Both the position numbers and the translations under genes were made by a program. A model generated the notes under the pieces. The model saw only the letters and a program-made list of their open reading frames with translations, was not told the origin of the DNA and ran no database searches. Source: Fictibacillus gelatini DSM 15865 (GTDB lineage Bacteria > Bacillota > Bacilli > Bacillales > Fictibacillaceae). From it: a DNA stretch of 38,259 bases. Location of the stretch: assembly GCF_000430745.1 (NCBI RefSeq), contig NZ_AUMP01000037.1:1-38259 (forward strand), in the 5' to 3' direction. Within the stretch, counting starts at the first letter, position 1, and each line of letters opens with the position of its first letter. Of the stretch, positions 30,120-37,545 are shown piece by piece.

Positions 30120-31463
30120 ATGGAAAATGGAGTTGGTTTGAAGAAATCGCTTGGATTATGGTCAATCGTCATGTTAGGGGTAGGATACATGACTCCGATG
30201 GTCGTATTTGATACTTTCGGGATCGTATCGAATGATACTGGAGGCCATGTTCCTACATCTTATATTTTAGCATTAGCCGCCATGTTGTTTACAGCCGCTA
30301 GTTATGGAAAATTAGTGAAAGTTTTCCCGATGGCGGGATCGGCTTATACGTATACAGCTAAAACGATTCATCCCAATCTCGGATTTCTTGTCGGATGGTC
30401 GGCGTTATTAGATTATCTGTTTTTGCCAATGGTAAATGCGTTATTGACAAAATATTATTTTGAAGCACTATTCCCGAGCGTTCCCGGTTGGGTCTGGGTC
30501 GTATTATTTGTTGGGCTTGTAACGCTCGTTAATGTGTTCAGCGTCAATGTTTCGGCCAACTTTAATACATTGCTTGTTCTATTCCAGATACTCGTTATCG
30601 TTATTTTTGTCGGCCTTGTCATTCACGGGCTTGTAAAAGGAGAAGGAACGGGGAGCATTTTCTCAATTCAACCGTTTTTCTCTTCACATATGCATATTTC
30701 AACATTAATTGCTGGAGCGACCGTACTCTGTTTTTCCTTTTTAGGATTCGACGCAGTTACAACGATGTCCGAAGAAACGCCGAATGCGGTAAAAACGATA
30801 CCGAGGGCGATATTCCTAACGGCACTTCTTGGCGGTATCCTATTTATCGTTGCATCTTATTTTACGCAATCGTTTTTTCCGGATGTTTCAAAGTTTAAAA
30901 GTCCCGACTCATCAGCTCCGGAAATTGCGTTATATGTTGGAGGCAAGTTGTTCCAGGCTTTCTTTTTAGCAGGAACATTCACGGGGACGCTCGCATCGGG
31001 AGTTGCTTCTCATACAAGTGTATCCAGGCTTCTATATGTAATGGGACGGGATAATGTTCTTCCAGCTAAATATTTTGGCTACGTTCACCCGAAATGGAGA
31101 ACGCCCGTATTTAATGTAATTGCCGTTGGGATTATTTCTTTGTCCGCCATCTTTTTTAACTTAGAAACGGCGACATCTTTAATCAATTTCGGAGCTTTAA
31201 TTTCTTTTACGTTTGTTAACCTTTGCGTCATTGTCCATTTTGTACTGAAGAATAAACAGCACAAATCGGTGAAAGGAATTTGGACGTATATTCTTTCTCC
31301 AATAATTGGCGCAGCATTCGTCTTTATTTTATGGTTAAATTTAAATATTGATTCATTTATGCTTGGGATTGCCTGGGCTATTATTGGTTTCTGTTATCTT
31401 ATGTATATTACAAAAATGTTCAAGGAAGAAACGCCGCAGTTTAAGTTTGAAGAAGCGATGTAA
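30120..31463 (+). CDS. PuuP-like APC permease 1 (putrescine/amine importer type)
   Basis: A 447-residue integral membrane transporter with about 12 hydrophobic segments. It follows E. coli PuuP closely by eye: [58 protein letters not shown] and [14 protein letters not shown]-like blocks all have counterparts. The likely substrate is putrescine or a related amine, but amino acids cannot be excluded. It has its own sigma-54 promoter. GAGGAGGAATG-type ribosome site before ATG 30120. A close tandem paralogue follows after 119 bases. Confidence 0.88.
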   Translation: MENGVGLKKSLGLWSIVMLGVGYMTPMVVFDTFGIVSNDTGGHVPTSYILALAAMLFTAASYGKLVKVFPMAGSAYTYTAKTIHPNLGFLVGWSALLDYLFLPMVNALLTKYYFEALFPSVPGWVWVVLFVGLVTLVNVFSVNVSANFNTLLVLFQILVIVIFVGLVIHGLVKGEGTGSIFSIQPFFSSHMHISTLIAGATVLCFSFLGFDAVTTMSEETPNAVKTIPRAIFLTALLGGILFIVASYFTQSFFPDVSKFKSPDSSAPEIALYVGGKLFQAFFLAGTFTGTLASGVASHTSVSRLLYVMGRDNVLPAKYFGYVHPKWRTPVFNVIAVGIISLSAIFFNLETATSLINFGALISFTFVNLCVIVHFVLKNKQHKSVKGIWTYILSPIIGAAFVFILWLNLNIDSFMLGIAWAIIGFCYLMYITKMFKEETPQFKFEEAM

Positions 31464-31547
31464 AGCTGAAATACTCGTAGATAGAAAGTTTAGAATCTAT
31501 TTTCTCTCGTAAAAAGACTGAAAATTCGATACAAAAATGGAGGTAAT

Positions 31548-31561
31548 TGTAAGCGCTTTAT
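31548..31561. promoter_or_regulatory. cre-like site before permease 2
   Basis: TGTAAGCGCTTTAT matches 12 of 14 positions of the CcpA consensus and lies 22 bp before the permease 2 start. No sigma-54 promoter is seen in this gap, so the two paralogues may be regulated differently. Confidence 0.4.
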
Positions 31562-31582
31562 GATTTCAAGGAGGAATGATAC

Positions 31583-32932
31583 ATGGAGAACGGTATTCAT
31601 TTAAAACGCTCTCTTGGTTTATGGTCGATCGTCATGCTTGGAATCGGATACATGTCGCCGATGGCGCTCTTTGATACATTTGGAATTGTATCAGAAGAAA
31701 CAGCCGGACATGTTCCGACTTCCTATCTCCTTGCACTTATTGCGATGTTATTTACAGCAATAAGCTATGGAAAAATGGTAAAGGCATATCCGATGGCCGG
31801 GTCGGCTTATACGTATACACAAAAAACGATTAATGGAAATTTAGGTTTTCTCGTTGGATGGTCAGCGCTCTTAGATTATTTGTTTTTGCCAATGGTTGCC
31901 GCGCTGTTGACGAAAATCTATTTCTCCGCGGTTTTTCCTGGTGTCCCAACATGGGTCTGGATCGTTGGCTTTGTCATCATTACGACATTAATTAACATTT
32001 TCAGCATCAATGTAACAGCGAATTTTAATACGTTTCTCGTTATTTTTCAAATGCTGGTCATTGTCACCTTTTTAATCTTATGCATAAAAGGATTACTATC
32101 CGGTGAAGGAACGGGGAAAGTGCTCTCGCCTGAGCCCTTTTTCAAAACGGGGTTTGATTTTTCGTCAGTCATTTCGGGAGCTACGGTTTTATGCTTTTCA
32201 TTCTTAGGGTTTGACGCAGTAACGACGTTGTCAGAAGAGACGCCAAACGCGATAAAAACCATACCACGCGCGATATTATTGACGGCATTCATCGGTGGGA
32301 TCGTGTTTATCGTTGTCTCGTATTTCATCCAATCGTATTTTCCGGATGTTACTAGATTTAAAAACCCGGAAGGCGCATCACCGGAAATTGCGCTTTATGT
32401 TGGCGGCAAATTGTTTCAATCGTTCTTTATTGCCGGAACATTTACTAGTACGCTGGCTACAGGGCTCGCTTCACAGGCAAGTGTATCCCGCCTATTATAC
32501 GTAATGGGAAGAGATCAAATGCTTCCAAAAAAAGTGTTCGGATATATTCATCCAAAATGGAGAACACCGGTCATTAACGTTTTTCTCGTTGGCGGGATTC
32601 AGCTTACCGCCATTTTCTTTGATCTTGAAACGGCATCTTCGCTCATCAATTTCGGTGCGCTCATCTCGTTTACATTAGTAAACATTTGTGTCATTTGGCA
32701 CTATGCGTATTATAAAAAGCAATACAAATCAGTGAAAGAAGTCATCAATTTCATTATTTTACCTGTAATTGGTGCAGCCTGCATAATCGTCTTATGGTTG
32801 AATTTGAATATGGACGCGCTAGTTCTAGGAATTTCCTGGGCGATCGTAGGGTTTATTTATTTGCTGTATTTAACAAAAATGTTCCGAACTGCTCCACCGC
32901 AATTTAACTTTAACGAAGCGGAAGCAGGTTAA
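31583..32932 (+). CDS. PuuP-like APC permease 2
   Basis: A 449-residue transporter nearly the same as permease 1 over its whole length ([60 protein letters not shown]), clearly a tandem duplicate. Differences cluster in the loops and in the C-terminal third, which could alter substrate range. CAAGGAGGAATG precedes ATG 31583. No terminator was found between the two permease genes, so readthrough from the sigma-54 promoter is likely, with possible extra control by the cre-like site. A strong terminator follows. Confidence 0.88.
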   Translation: MENGIHLKRSLGLWSIVMLGIGYMSPMALFDTFGIVSEETAGHVPTSYLLALIAMLFTAISYGKMVKAYPMAGSAYTYTQKTINGNLGFLVGWSALLDYLFLPMVAALLTKIYFSAVFPGVPTWVWIVGFVIITTLINIFSINVTANFNTFLVIFQMLVIVTFLILCIKGLLSGEGTGKVLSPEPFFKTGFDFSSVISGATVLCFSFLGFDAVTTLSEETPNAIKTIPRAILLTAFIGGIVFIVVSYFIQSYFPDVTRFKNPEGASPEIALYVGGKLFQSFFIAGTFTSTLATGLASQASVSRLLYVMGRDQMLPKKVFGYIHPKWRTPVINVFLVGGIQLTAIFFDLETASSLINFGALISFTLVNICVIWHYAYYKKQYKSVKEVINFIILPVIGAACIIVLWLNLNMDALVLGISWAIVGFIYLLYLTKMFRTAPPQFNFNEAEAG

Positions 32933-32963
32933 AAGTGCCGGGGGCAAAGCCCCGGCACTTTTT
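32931..32963 (+). terminator. Terminator of the permease genes
   Basis: AAAAGTGCCGGGG (32931-32943) and CCCCGGCACTTTT (32950-32962) form a perfect 13-bp stem followed by T. Confidence 0.9.
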
Positions 32964-32993
32964 ATATGAGGAACAAGGCCTTGATTGACTTCT

Positions 32994-33031
32994 GTTATGC
33001 AAATCTACATAACTATTCAATCTTACATAAC
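32994..33031. promoter_or_regulatory. Candidate enhancer repeats upstream of gdh
   Basis: GTTATG (32994-32999) and CATAAC (33008-33013) form an inverted repeat with 8-base spacing, and a second CATAAC follows at 33026-33031. They lie 40-80 bp upstream of the -24 element, suiting an enhancer-binding activator. Confidence 0.4.
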
Positions 33032-33069
33032 GTCTTTGAATAAAGACTCTCATTTCAAGGTTTTTATTG

Positions 33070-33087
33070 TTGGCACGGAAATTGCAT
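33070..33087 (+). promoter_or_regulatory. Sigma-54 promoter of glutamate dehydrogenase
   Basis: TTGGCACGGAAATTGCAT: GG (33072-33073) and GC (33084-33085) ten bases apart. It is the best match in the window to the full consensus. B. subtilis rocG is also SigL-dependent. Confidence 0.85.
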
Positions 33088-33126
33088 CTATAAATCAGTG
33101 TAAAAAACATTAATGAGGTGTAATTC

Positions 33127-34416
33127 ATGGTAACCGAGACAAACACGATTACAGCAAAGGCAGAAGTTAAGGAAGAGGATCGTCCGTTAGAGGAATTTCA
33201 ATCTGTATTAAAAGAAGCAATCGACAAGCTGGGCTATCCGGAAATCGTTTTTGAGTTTTTAAAAGAGCCGATTCGTTGTCTGGAAGTCAGCATTCCTGTT
33301 CACATGGATAATGGCGAAACGAAAATATTCCGAGGCTTTCGTGCCCAGCACAATGATTCCACAGGCCCGACAAAAGGCGGCATTCGCTTTCACCCGGAAG
33401 TAACTGTAGAGGAAGTGAAAGCGTTAGCAGGATGGATGAGTTTAAAATGCGGCATTACGAACCTTCCATATGGCGGGGCAAAAGGCGGAATTATTTGCGA
33501 TCCGCGAACGATGAGTTTCAGAGAGCTTGAACAATTAAGCAGAGGCTATGTCCGTGCGGTCAGTCAAATCGTTGGGCCAACAAAAGATATCCCGGCGCCT
33601 GACATGTATACAAACTCGCAAATTATGGCCTGGATGCTCGATGAATATGACCATATTCGCGAATTTGATTCTCCAGGTTTTATTACGGGTAAACCGCTGA
33701 CGCTTGGTGGCTCTCAGGGACGCGAAACCGCTACATCAAAAGGTGTATTGTATACGTTGCAACTATTAAGTGAATTGAAAAACATTCCAATTGAAGGCAT
33801 GCGTGTCATCGTGCAGGGGTTTGGAAATGTAGGAAGCTATTTAGCGGACTACTTGCATAAATTAGGTGCAAAAGTCGTTGGGATTTCCGATGTTCTCGGC
33901 GGCGTATATGATCCGGAAGGCCTTGATATCCCTTCCTTGATGGATAAAAGAGACTCGTTTGGAATCGTTACCAATCAGTTCAAAGAAACGGTTTCCAACC
34001 AGCAATTACTTGAAATGGAATGTGATGTATTAATTCCTGCAGCAATCGGCGGAGTGATCACGAAACAAAATGCTGACCGCTTGAAATGTAAAATTGTAGT
34101 GGAAGCTGCAAACGGGCCAACAACGAAAGAAGCGCTTGAAATTTTAAGCGAAAAAGATATTCTTGTCGTTCCGGATATTCTGGCAAACTCAGGCGGTGTC
34201 ATCGTCTCGTACTTTGAATGGTGCCAAAACAATCAAGGGTATTATTGGTCTGAACAAGAAGTTGATGAGAAGTTAAAAGAGAAAATTACAACTAGCTTTA
34301 TGAAAATTTATGAAACGGCTAAACGTCATGATGTAAACATGAAGATCGCGGCTTACATGGAAGGGATTAAGAAAATCGCGGAAGCCTCAAGACTCCGGGG
34401 GTGGATTCACTATTAA
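33127..34416 (+). CDS. NAD-dependent glutamate dehydrogenase (RocG/GudB type)
   Basis: Oxidatively deaminates glutamate to 2-oxoglutarate and ammonia, the exit step for nitrogen from arginine, ornithine and amine catabolism. At 429 residues it matches B. subtilis RocG/GudB. The catalytic lysine lies in NLPYGGAKGGI, with HNDSTGPTKGGIRFHPE before it and a Rossmann motif VQGFGNVGSYLADYL. The C-terminal NSGGVIVSYFEWCQN is intact. The sigma-54 promoter points to rocG rather than the constitutive gudB, but the two cannot be separated by sequence here. GAGGTG precedes ATG 33127. Confidence 0.92.
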   Translation: MVTETNTITAKAEVKEEDRPLEEFQSVLKEAIDKLGYPEIVFEFLKEPIRCLEVSIPVHMDNGETKIFRGFRAQHNDSTGPTKGGIRFHPEVTVEEVKALAGWMSLKCGITNLPYGGAKGGIICDPRTMSFRELEQLSRGYVRAVSQIVGPTKDIPAPDMYTNSQIMAWMLDEYDHIREFDSPGFITGKPLTLGGSQGRETATSKGVLYTLQLLSELKNIPIEGMRVIVQGFGNVGSYLADYLHKLGAKVVGISDVLGGVYDPEGLDIPSLMDKRDSFGIVTNQFKETVSNQQLLEMECDVLIPAAIGGVITKQNADRLKCKIVVEAANGPTTKEALEILSEKDILVVPDILANSGGVIVSYFEWCQNNQGYYWSEQEVDEKLKEKITTSFMKIYETAKRHDVNMKIAAYMEGIKKIAEASRLRGWIHY

Positions 34417-34613
34417 GAAAAAAGCGGCGCCTTTTTCTCCTACCAGTAGGATAGTCATCGAGGGATAAGCACAATTAAGCCTTTAGTCTTCGCGCTTTCA
34501 TAAGCTTGCCGCTTGGCGAGCTTACTTAGAAGCCGTTGTTCAAAAAGTCCATGATTCTCTACTCACCACGACATTCTCCTTTTTGAACAAATCATTTAGA
34601 AGGAGTTGGTGGC
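34417..34613 (+). other. Structured intergenic region after gdh
   Basis: No gene is seen. TAAGCTTGCC-GCTT-GGCGAGCTTA (34501-34524) makes a 10-bp hairpin with one G-T wobble. Then TTGTTCAAAAAG (34536-34547) and CTTTTTGAACAA (34579-34590) are perfect 12-bp inverted repeats 31 bp apart. On the minus strand the second structure has a ribosome-site-like start and a few codons, as expected at an insertion sequence end. A short A/T-flanked hairpin just after the gdh stop may be its weak terminator. Confidence 0.45.
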
Positions 34614-34904
34614 ATGAATTTTGACATATTGTCGGAAGAAAGAGAGACCCAGATGATCCGGTATTACTGTTTGGCAACAAATCATTGCAGATACGATTTT
34701 GCGATTATTTATACGGAACTGTTTTTTGGAAAGGCCATTGTCATTTCCATTCAAAATGGCAGAATGGTGCTTTTATGTCAAGAGGATTTGGAAAACCCGG
34801 GCTACTGGTCGGATAAATTAGGGATTAAGGACGAAGACATTAAAGAATTTCAAAAGTTTTTCTCTTTTATTCTTCAATCGAAAGAATTGGCTGAGCAATA
34901 TTAA
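34614..34904 (+). CDS. DUF3055-like small cytosolic protein
   Basis: A 96-residue protein. The pattern RYDFAIIYTELFFGKAIVIS followed by IQNGRMVLLCQEDLENPGYW recalls the DUF3055 / SAV0927-type family of Firmicutes, which has no known function. It precedes the lipoyl-like gene by 23 bases and the sigma-54 activator. AAGGAG lies nine bases before ATG 34614. Family assignment is moderate. Confidence 0.6.
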   Translation: MNFDILSEERETQMIRYYCLATNHCRYDFAIIYTELFFGKAIVISIQNGRMVLLCQEDLENPGYWSDKLGIKDEDIKEFQKFFSFILQSKELAEQY

Positions 34905-34927
34905 CGTTATGAGAGGAAGAAGGCAAA

Positions 34928-35179
34928 ATGACCTATCGCGAAATGATCACAAGTCCTTATTATGGCGTAATAGAAGAAGTGATTGTCAAGAAAAACACAA
35001 GGATTTATGAATGGGAACCACTTTTTGAAATTAAAACGGAAAATGGCACTATTAAGTCGGTAACAGTAGGAGTAAGCGGGGAAGTAGAATCTCTTGAGGT
35101 GCAAGAAGGCGATAAAGTCATTCCTGGAATGGTATTGGCGTACGTCAAGGAAGATTTGCTGGCAAGCGGAAGCGATTAA
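34928..35179 (+). CDS. Stand-alone biotin/lipoyl-like domain protein
   Basis: An 83-residue protein almost wholly one barrel-sandwich (biotinyl/lipoyl) domain: SPYYGVIEEVIVKKNTRIYE, a central hairpin and GVSGEVESLEVQEGDKVIPG. The hairpin turn that normally carries the modified lysine (DKA or MKM) reads TENGTIKS, with no lysine at the tip, so it is probably not lipoylated or biotinylated. AGAGGAAGAAGG precedes ATG 34928. It may be a binding partner or sensor domain. Confidence 0.65.
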   Translation: MTYREMITSPYYGVIEEVIVKKNTRIYEWEPLFEIKTENGTIKSVTVGVSGEVESLEVQEGDKVIPGMVLAYVKEDLLASGSD

Positions 35180-35181
35180 GC

Positions 35182-35209
35182 AGAAGGTGAATAGCATCAC
35201 CTTCTTTTT
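35182..35209 (+). terminator. Terminator after the lipoyl-like gene
   Basis: AGAAGGTGA (35182-35190) pairs with TCACCTTCT (35197-35205), then Ts. Confidence 0.8.
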
Positions 35210-35310
35210 GCGTTTAAACGTATGAATGTTTTGATAAATTTAAAGATTAATGCTAATATTTCACGAATCATGTAAAATAGAGATAATAGGCGTGAAGGAG
35301 GTTGGCATCT

Positions 35311-37452
35311 ATGATTTCACTAGCAAATGAAAACATTCGACCTATTGTTTCCATATCCATTGACCAGCCTGGTCAGGATTGGATAGAGGAAATTGTCCAG
35401 CAACAAGAACCATTTCTTTTTTTGAAGAGACAAAATGAACTCTTTGGATATATACAGTTGAAAGATGTTTTATTTCTCCAAAAAAATGGCCAGGGCTTAA
35501 CAGAAGAGGCATTATTAAGCCGGGTCACTCCGCTTGAGAAAGTATCTCAGCTTAATGAAAAGCTATCGCTTCCTGTTTTGTTCCAAATTATCGGTACATC
35601 GATCGCCCTTGTAAAAGATGATCATGGGGAAATTTGCGGATATATAAAAAGAGAAGATGTATTAGCAAAACTTTTTCAACAGGAAAATAAGAGCGTCGAC
35701 TTGTTAAAAATCATTTTAACGTCTATACCTATGGGGATTTTTATTGTAGATAGGGACAGAAAAATCGTAAATTTTAACGAGTCGGGTTTGCATATGATCC
35801 GCTCGAAGCCGGAAAAGGTCATGAATGTGCCGGCAGAACAAATTTTCAGCGGGAAGCATATCGATTATGTTTTTTCCTCAGGGGAGACGATCTTAAACCA
35901 GCTGCAAATTACGGATGAAATGGGGATACTCGTCGATTACAGCCCGATCATTAACTTTCAACATCAGGTTGATGGGATGGTCATCATTGTCCAGGATTTG
36001 CCGATGGTTGAGGAAATGGCGATGGAAATTGAGCATATTAAAGATTTAAATAAAGATTTAAATGCGATTCTTTCAACGATTTATGACGAAATTTTAGTCG
36101 TTAACCGAAAAGGGGAAATGATCCGCCATAGCGAGAATTTTATTTCCGGATTTTGGGGAGTCGAGTTGAAAGAGTTAATGGGGAAAAATCTTTTGGAATT
36201 AGAAGAAAAAGGGCTGTTTACGCCATCCGTCACCCGGCTAGTCCTGGAGCAAAAGAAGAAAGTTTCGATCGTTCAAGAAACGAAAGACGGGAAGAAAATA
36301 TTAGCTGTTGGAAACCCGGTATTTGACGAAGATGGCCAAATTGACCGGATTATCATCGCTTCAAGGGATATAACGGAGACAACTCAGCTAAAATCCGAGC
36401 TGAAAGAAATGAAGAAAATCTCGGATCAATACAAGCGAGAGTTAGACAATTTTAAAAATCAGGACCGTTTTTTTAAAAAGTTGGTCTATTGCAGTCCGAA
36501 GATGGAGCAAATTATGGCTCACATCAAAAAGATCGCCGGCTTTTCCTCAACCGTTTTAATTTACGGGGAGTCCGGCGTCGGGAAAGAACTCATTGCCCAG
36601 GCGATCCATCAATTAGGAAAACGTTCGGACAAGCCATTTCTTAAATTGAATTGCGGTGCTATACCTGAAAACTTAATTGAAAGCGAATTGTTCGGGTATA
36701 CGAAAGGCTCATTTACAGGTGCTGATAAAAGCGGGAAAGAAGGGTATTTCCAGCAAGCGGATGGAGGCGTTTTGTTTTTAGATGAGATTGGTGAAATGCC
36801 GATGCATCTTCAAGTGAAATTGCTTCACGTCCTTCAAGAGCAGGAAGTTGTGCCGGTCGGAAGTACAACACCGATCAAGGTCAATGTTCAAATCATTGCA
36901 GCAACGAATAAACGATTAGAAAAACTGGTCGAAGAAGGAACGTTCAGAAAAGATTTATATTACAGGCTTAACGTTATACCGATCCATGTTCCGCCATTAA
37001 GAGACCGGTCCGAAGATATTCCGGTTCTTGCGTTTCATTTTCTCCAACAGTTAAATGAAAGATATGAAAAGAACTACCATTTAACGCCTGATGCATTGAA
37101 TTTGCTTGAAGTGTATTCGTGGCCGGGAAATATTAGAGAATTGCAAAACATGATTGAACGTTTAGTCGTTTCAAGCGATGATGAGAACATCGACGCGGAT
37201 TTTGTCAGCCAATTTCTTACGTTAGGGCCGGACTTCAACAAATCAAAGCCGGTCATCACAAGAGTGCTGCCATTGCAAGAAGCGCAAGACCACGTTGAAG
37301 AACAATTGATCTTGCTTGCCATGAAGCAATACAAAACGACGACGAAGGCGGCTAAGGCGCTAGGCATAAGCCAATCTTCCGTTAGCCGTAAATATCAAAA
37401 AATCCTTAATGAAAAGAAATTAAAAGATGAGAGTTTATTTCAATATGAATAA
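35311..37452 (+). CDS. Sigma-54-dependent enhancer-binding activator (CBS-PAS-PAS-AAA+-HTH)
   Basis: A 713-residue transcriptional activator. Order: a CBS-pair-like sensor (about 1-120; LFGYIQLKDVL and EICGYIKREDVL), two PAS domains (about 130-235 and 250-360), a sigma-54 AAA+ domain with Walker A GESGVGKE (about 419), the sigma-54 contact loop as GSFTGA (about 466, where most have GAFTGA), Walker B LFLDEIGE and the WPGNIREL block, then a Fis-type helix-turn-helix (about 680-705). With four sigma-54 promoters nearby it is the natural activator. GGAGG nine bases before ATG 35311 sets the start; TTG 35302 is too close. Confidence 0.92.
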   Translation: MISLANENIRPIVSISIDQPGQDWIEEIVQQQEPFLFLKRQNELFGYIQLKDVLFLQKNGQGLTEEALLSRVTPLEKVSQLNEKLSLPVLFQIIGTSIALVKDDHGEICGYIKREDVLAKLFQQENKSVDLLKIILTSIPMGIFIVDRDRKIVNFNESGLHMIRSKPEKVMNVPAEQIFSGKHIDYVFSSGETILNQLQITDEMGILVDYSPIINFQHQVDGMVIIVQDLPMVEEMAMEIEHIKDLNKDLNAILSTIYDEILVVNRKGEMIRHSENFISGFWGVELKELMGKNLLELEEKGLFTPSVTRLVLEQKKKVSIVQETKDGKKILAVGNPVFDEDGQIDRIIIASRDITETTQLKSELKEMKKISDQYKRELDNFKNQDRFFKKLVYCSPKMEQIMAHIKKIAGFSSTVLIYGESGVGKELIAQAIHQLGKRSDKPFLKLNCGAIPENLIESELFGYTKGSFTGADKSGKEGYFQQADGGVLFLDEIGEMPMHLQVKLLHVLQEQEVVPVGSTTPIKVNVQIIAATNKRLEKLVEEGTFRKDLYYRLNVIPIHVPPLRDRSEDIPVLAFHFLQQLNERYEKNYHLTPDALNLLEVYSWPGNIRELQNMIERLVVSSDDENIDADFVSQFLTLGPDFNKSKPVITRVLPLQEAQDHVEEQLILLAMKQYKTTTKAAKALGISQSSVSRKYQKILNEKKLKDESLFQYE

Positions 37453-37454
37453 GG

Positions 37455-37472
37455 TTGGCATGTAAATTGCAT
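37455..37472 (+). promoter_or_regulatory. Sigma-54 promoter before pdxS
   Basis: TTGGCATGTAAATTGCAT: GG (37457-37458) and GC (37469-37470) ten bases apart, starting three bases after the activator stop codon and 74 bp before the pdxS start. The downstream T-rich tract is typical. Confidence 0.8.
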
Positions 37473-37545
37473 TATTTTTCATTGAAAAGTTTTCTTTGTA
37501 CTGAAAATGAAGAGAAGTGCAAGGATAGATATGGAGGAGTTCAAC

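Noticed and set aside
33416-33429. cre-like TGAAAGCGTTAGCA inside the gdh coding region.
   Set aside because: 13 of 14 matches, but it is about 290 bases into the gene and the codons (VKALA) are conserved for the protein, so it is probably coincidental.
35302-35310. TTG 35302 as the start of the sigma-54 activator.
   Set aside because: It is directly adjacent to GGAGG, too close for initiation; ATG 35311 has the correct nine-base spacing.
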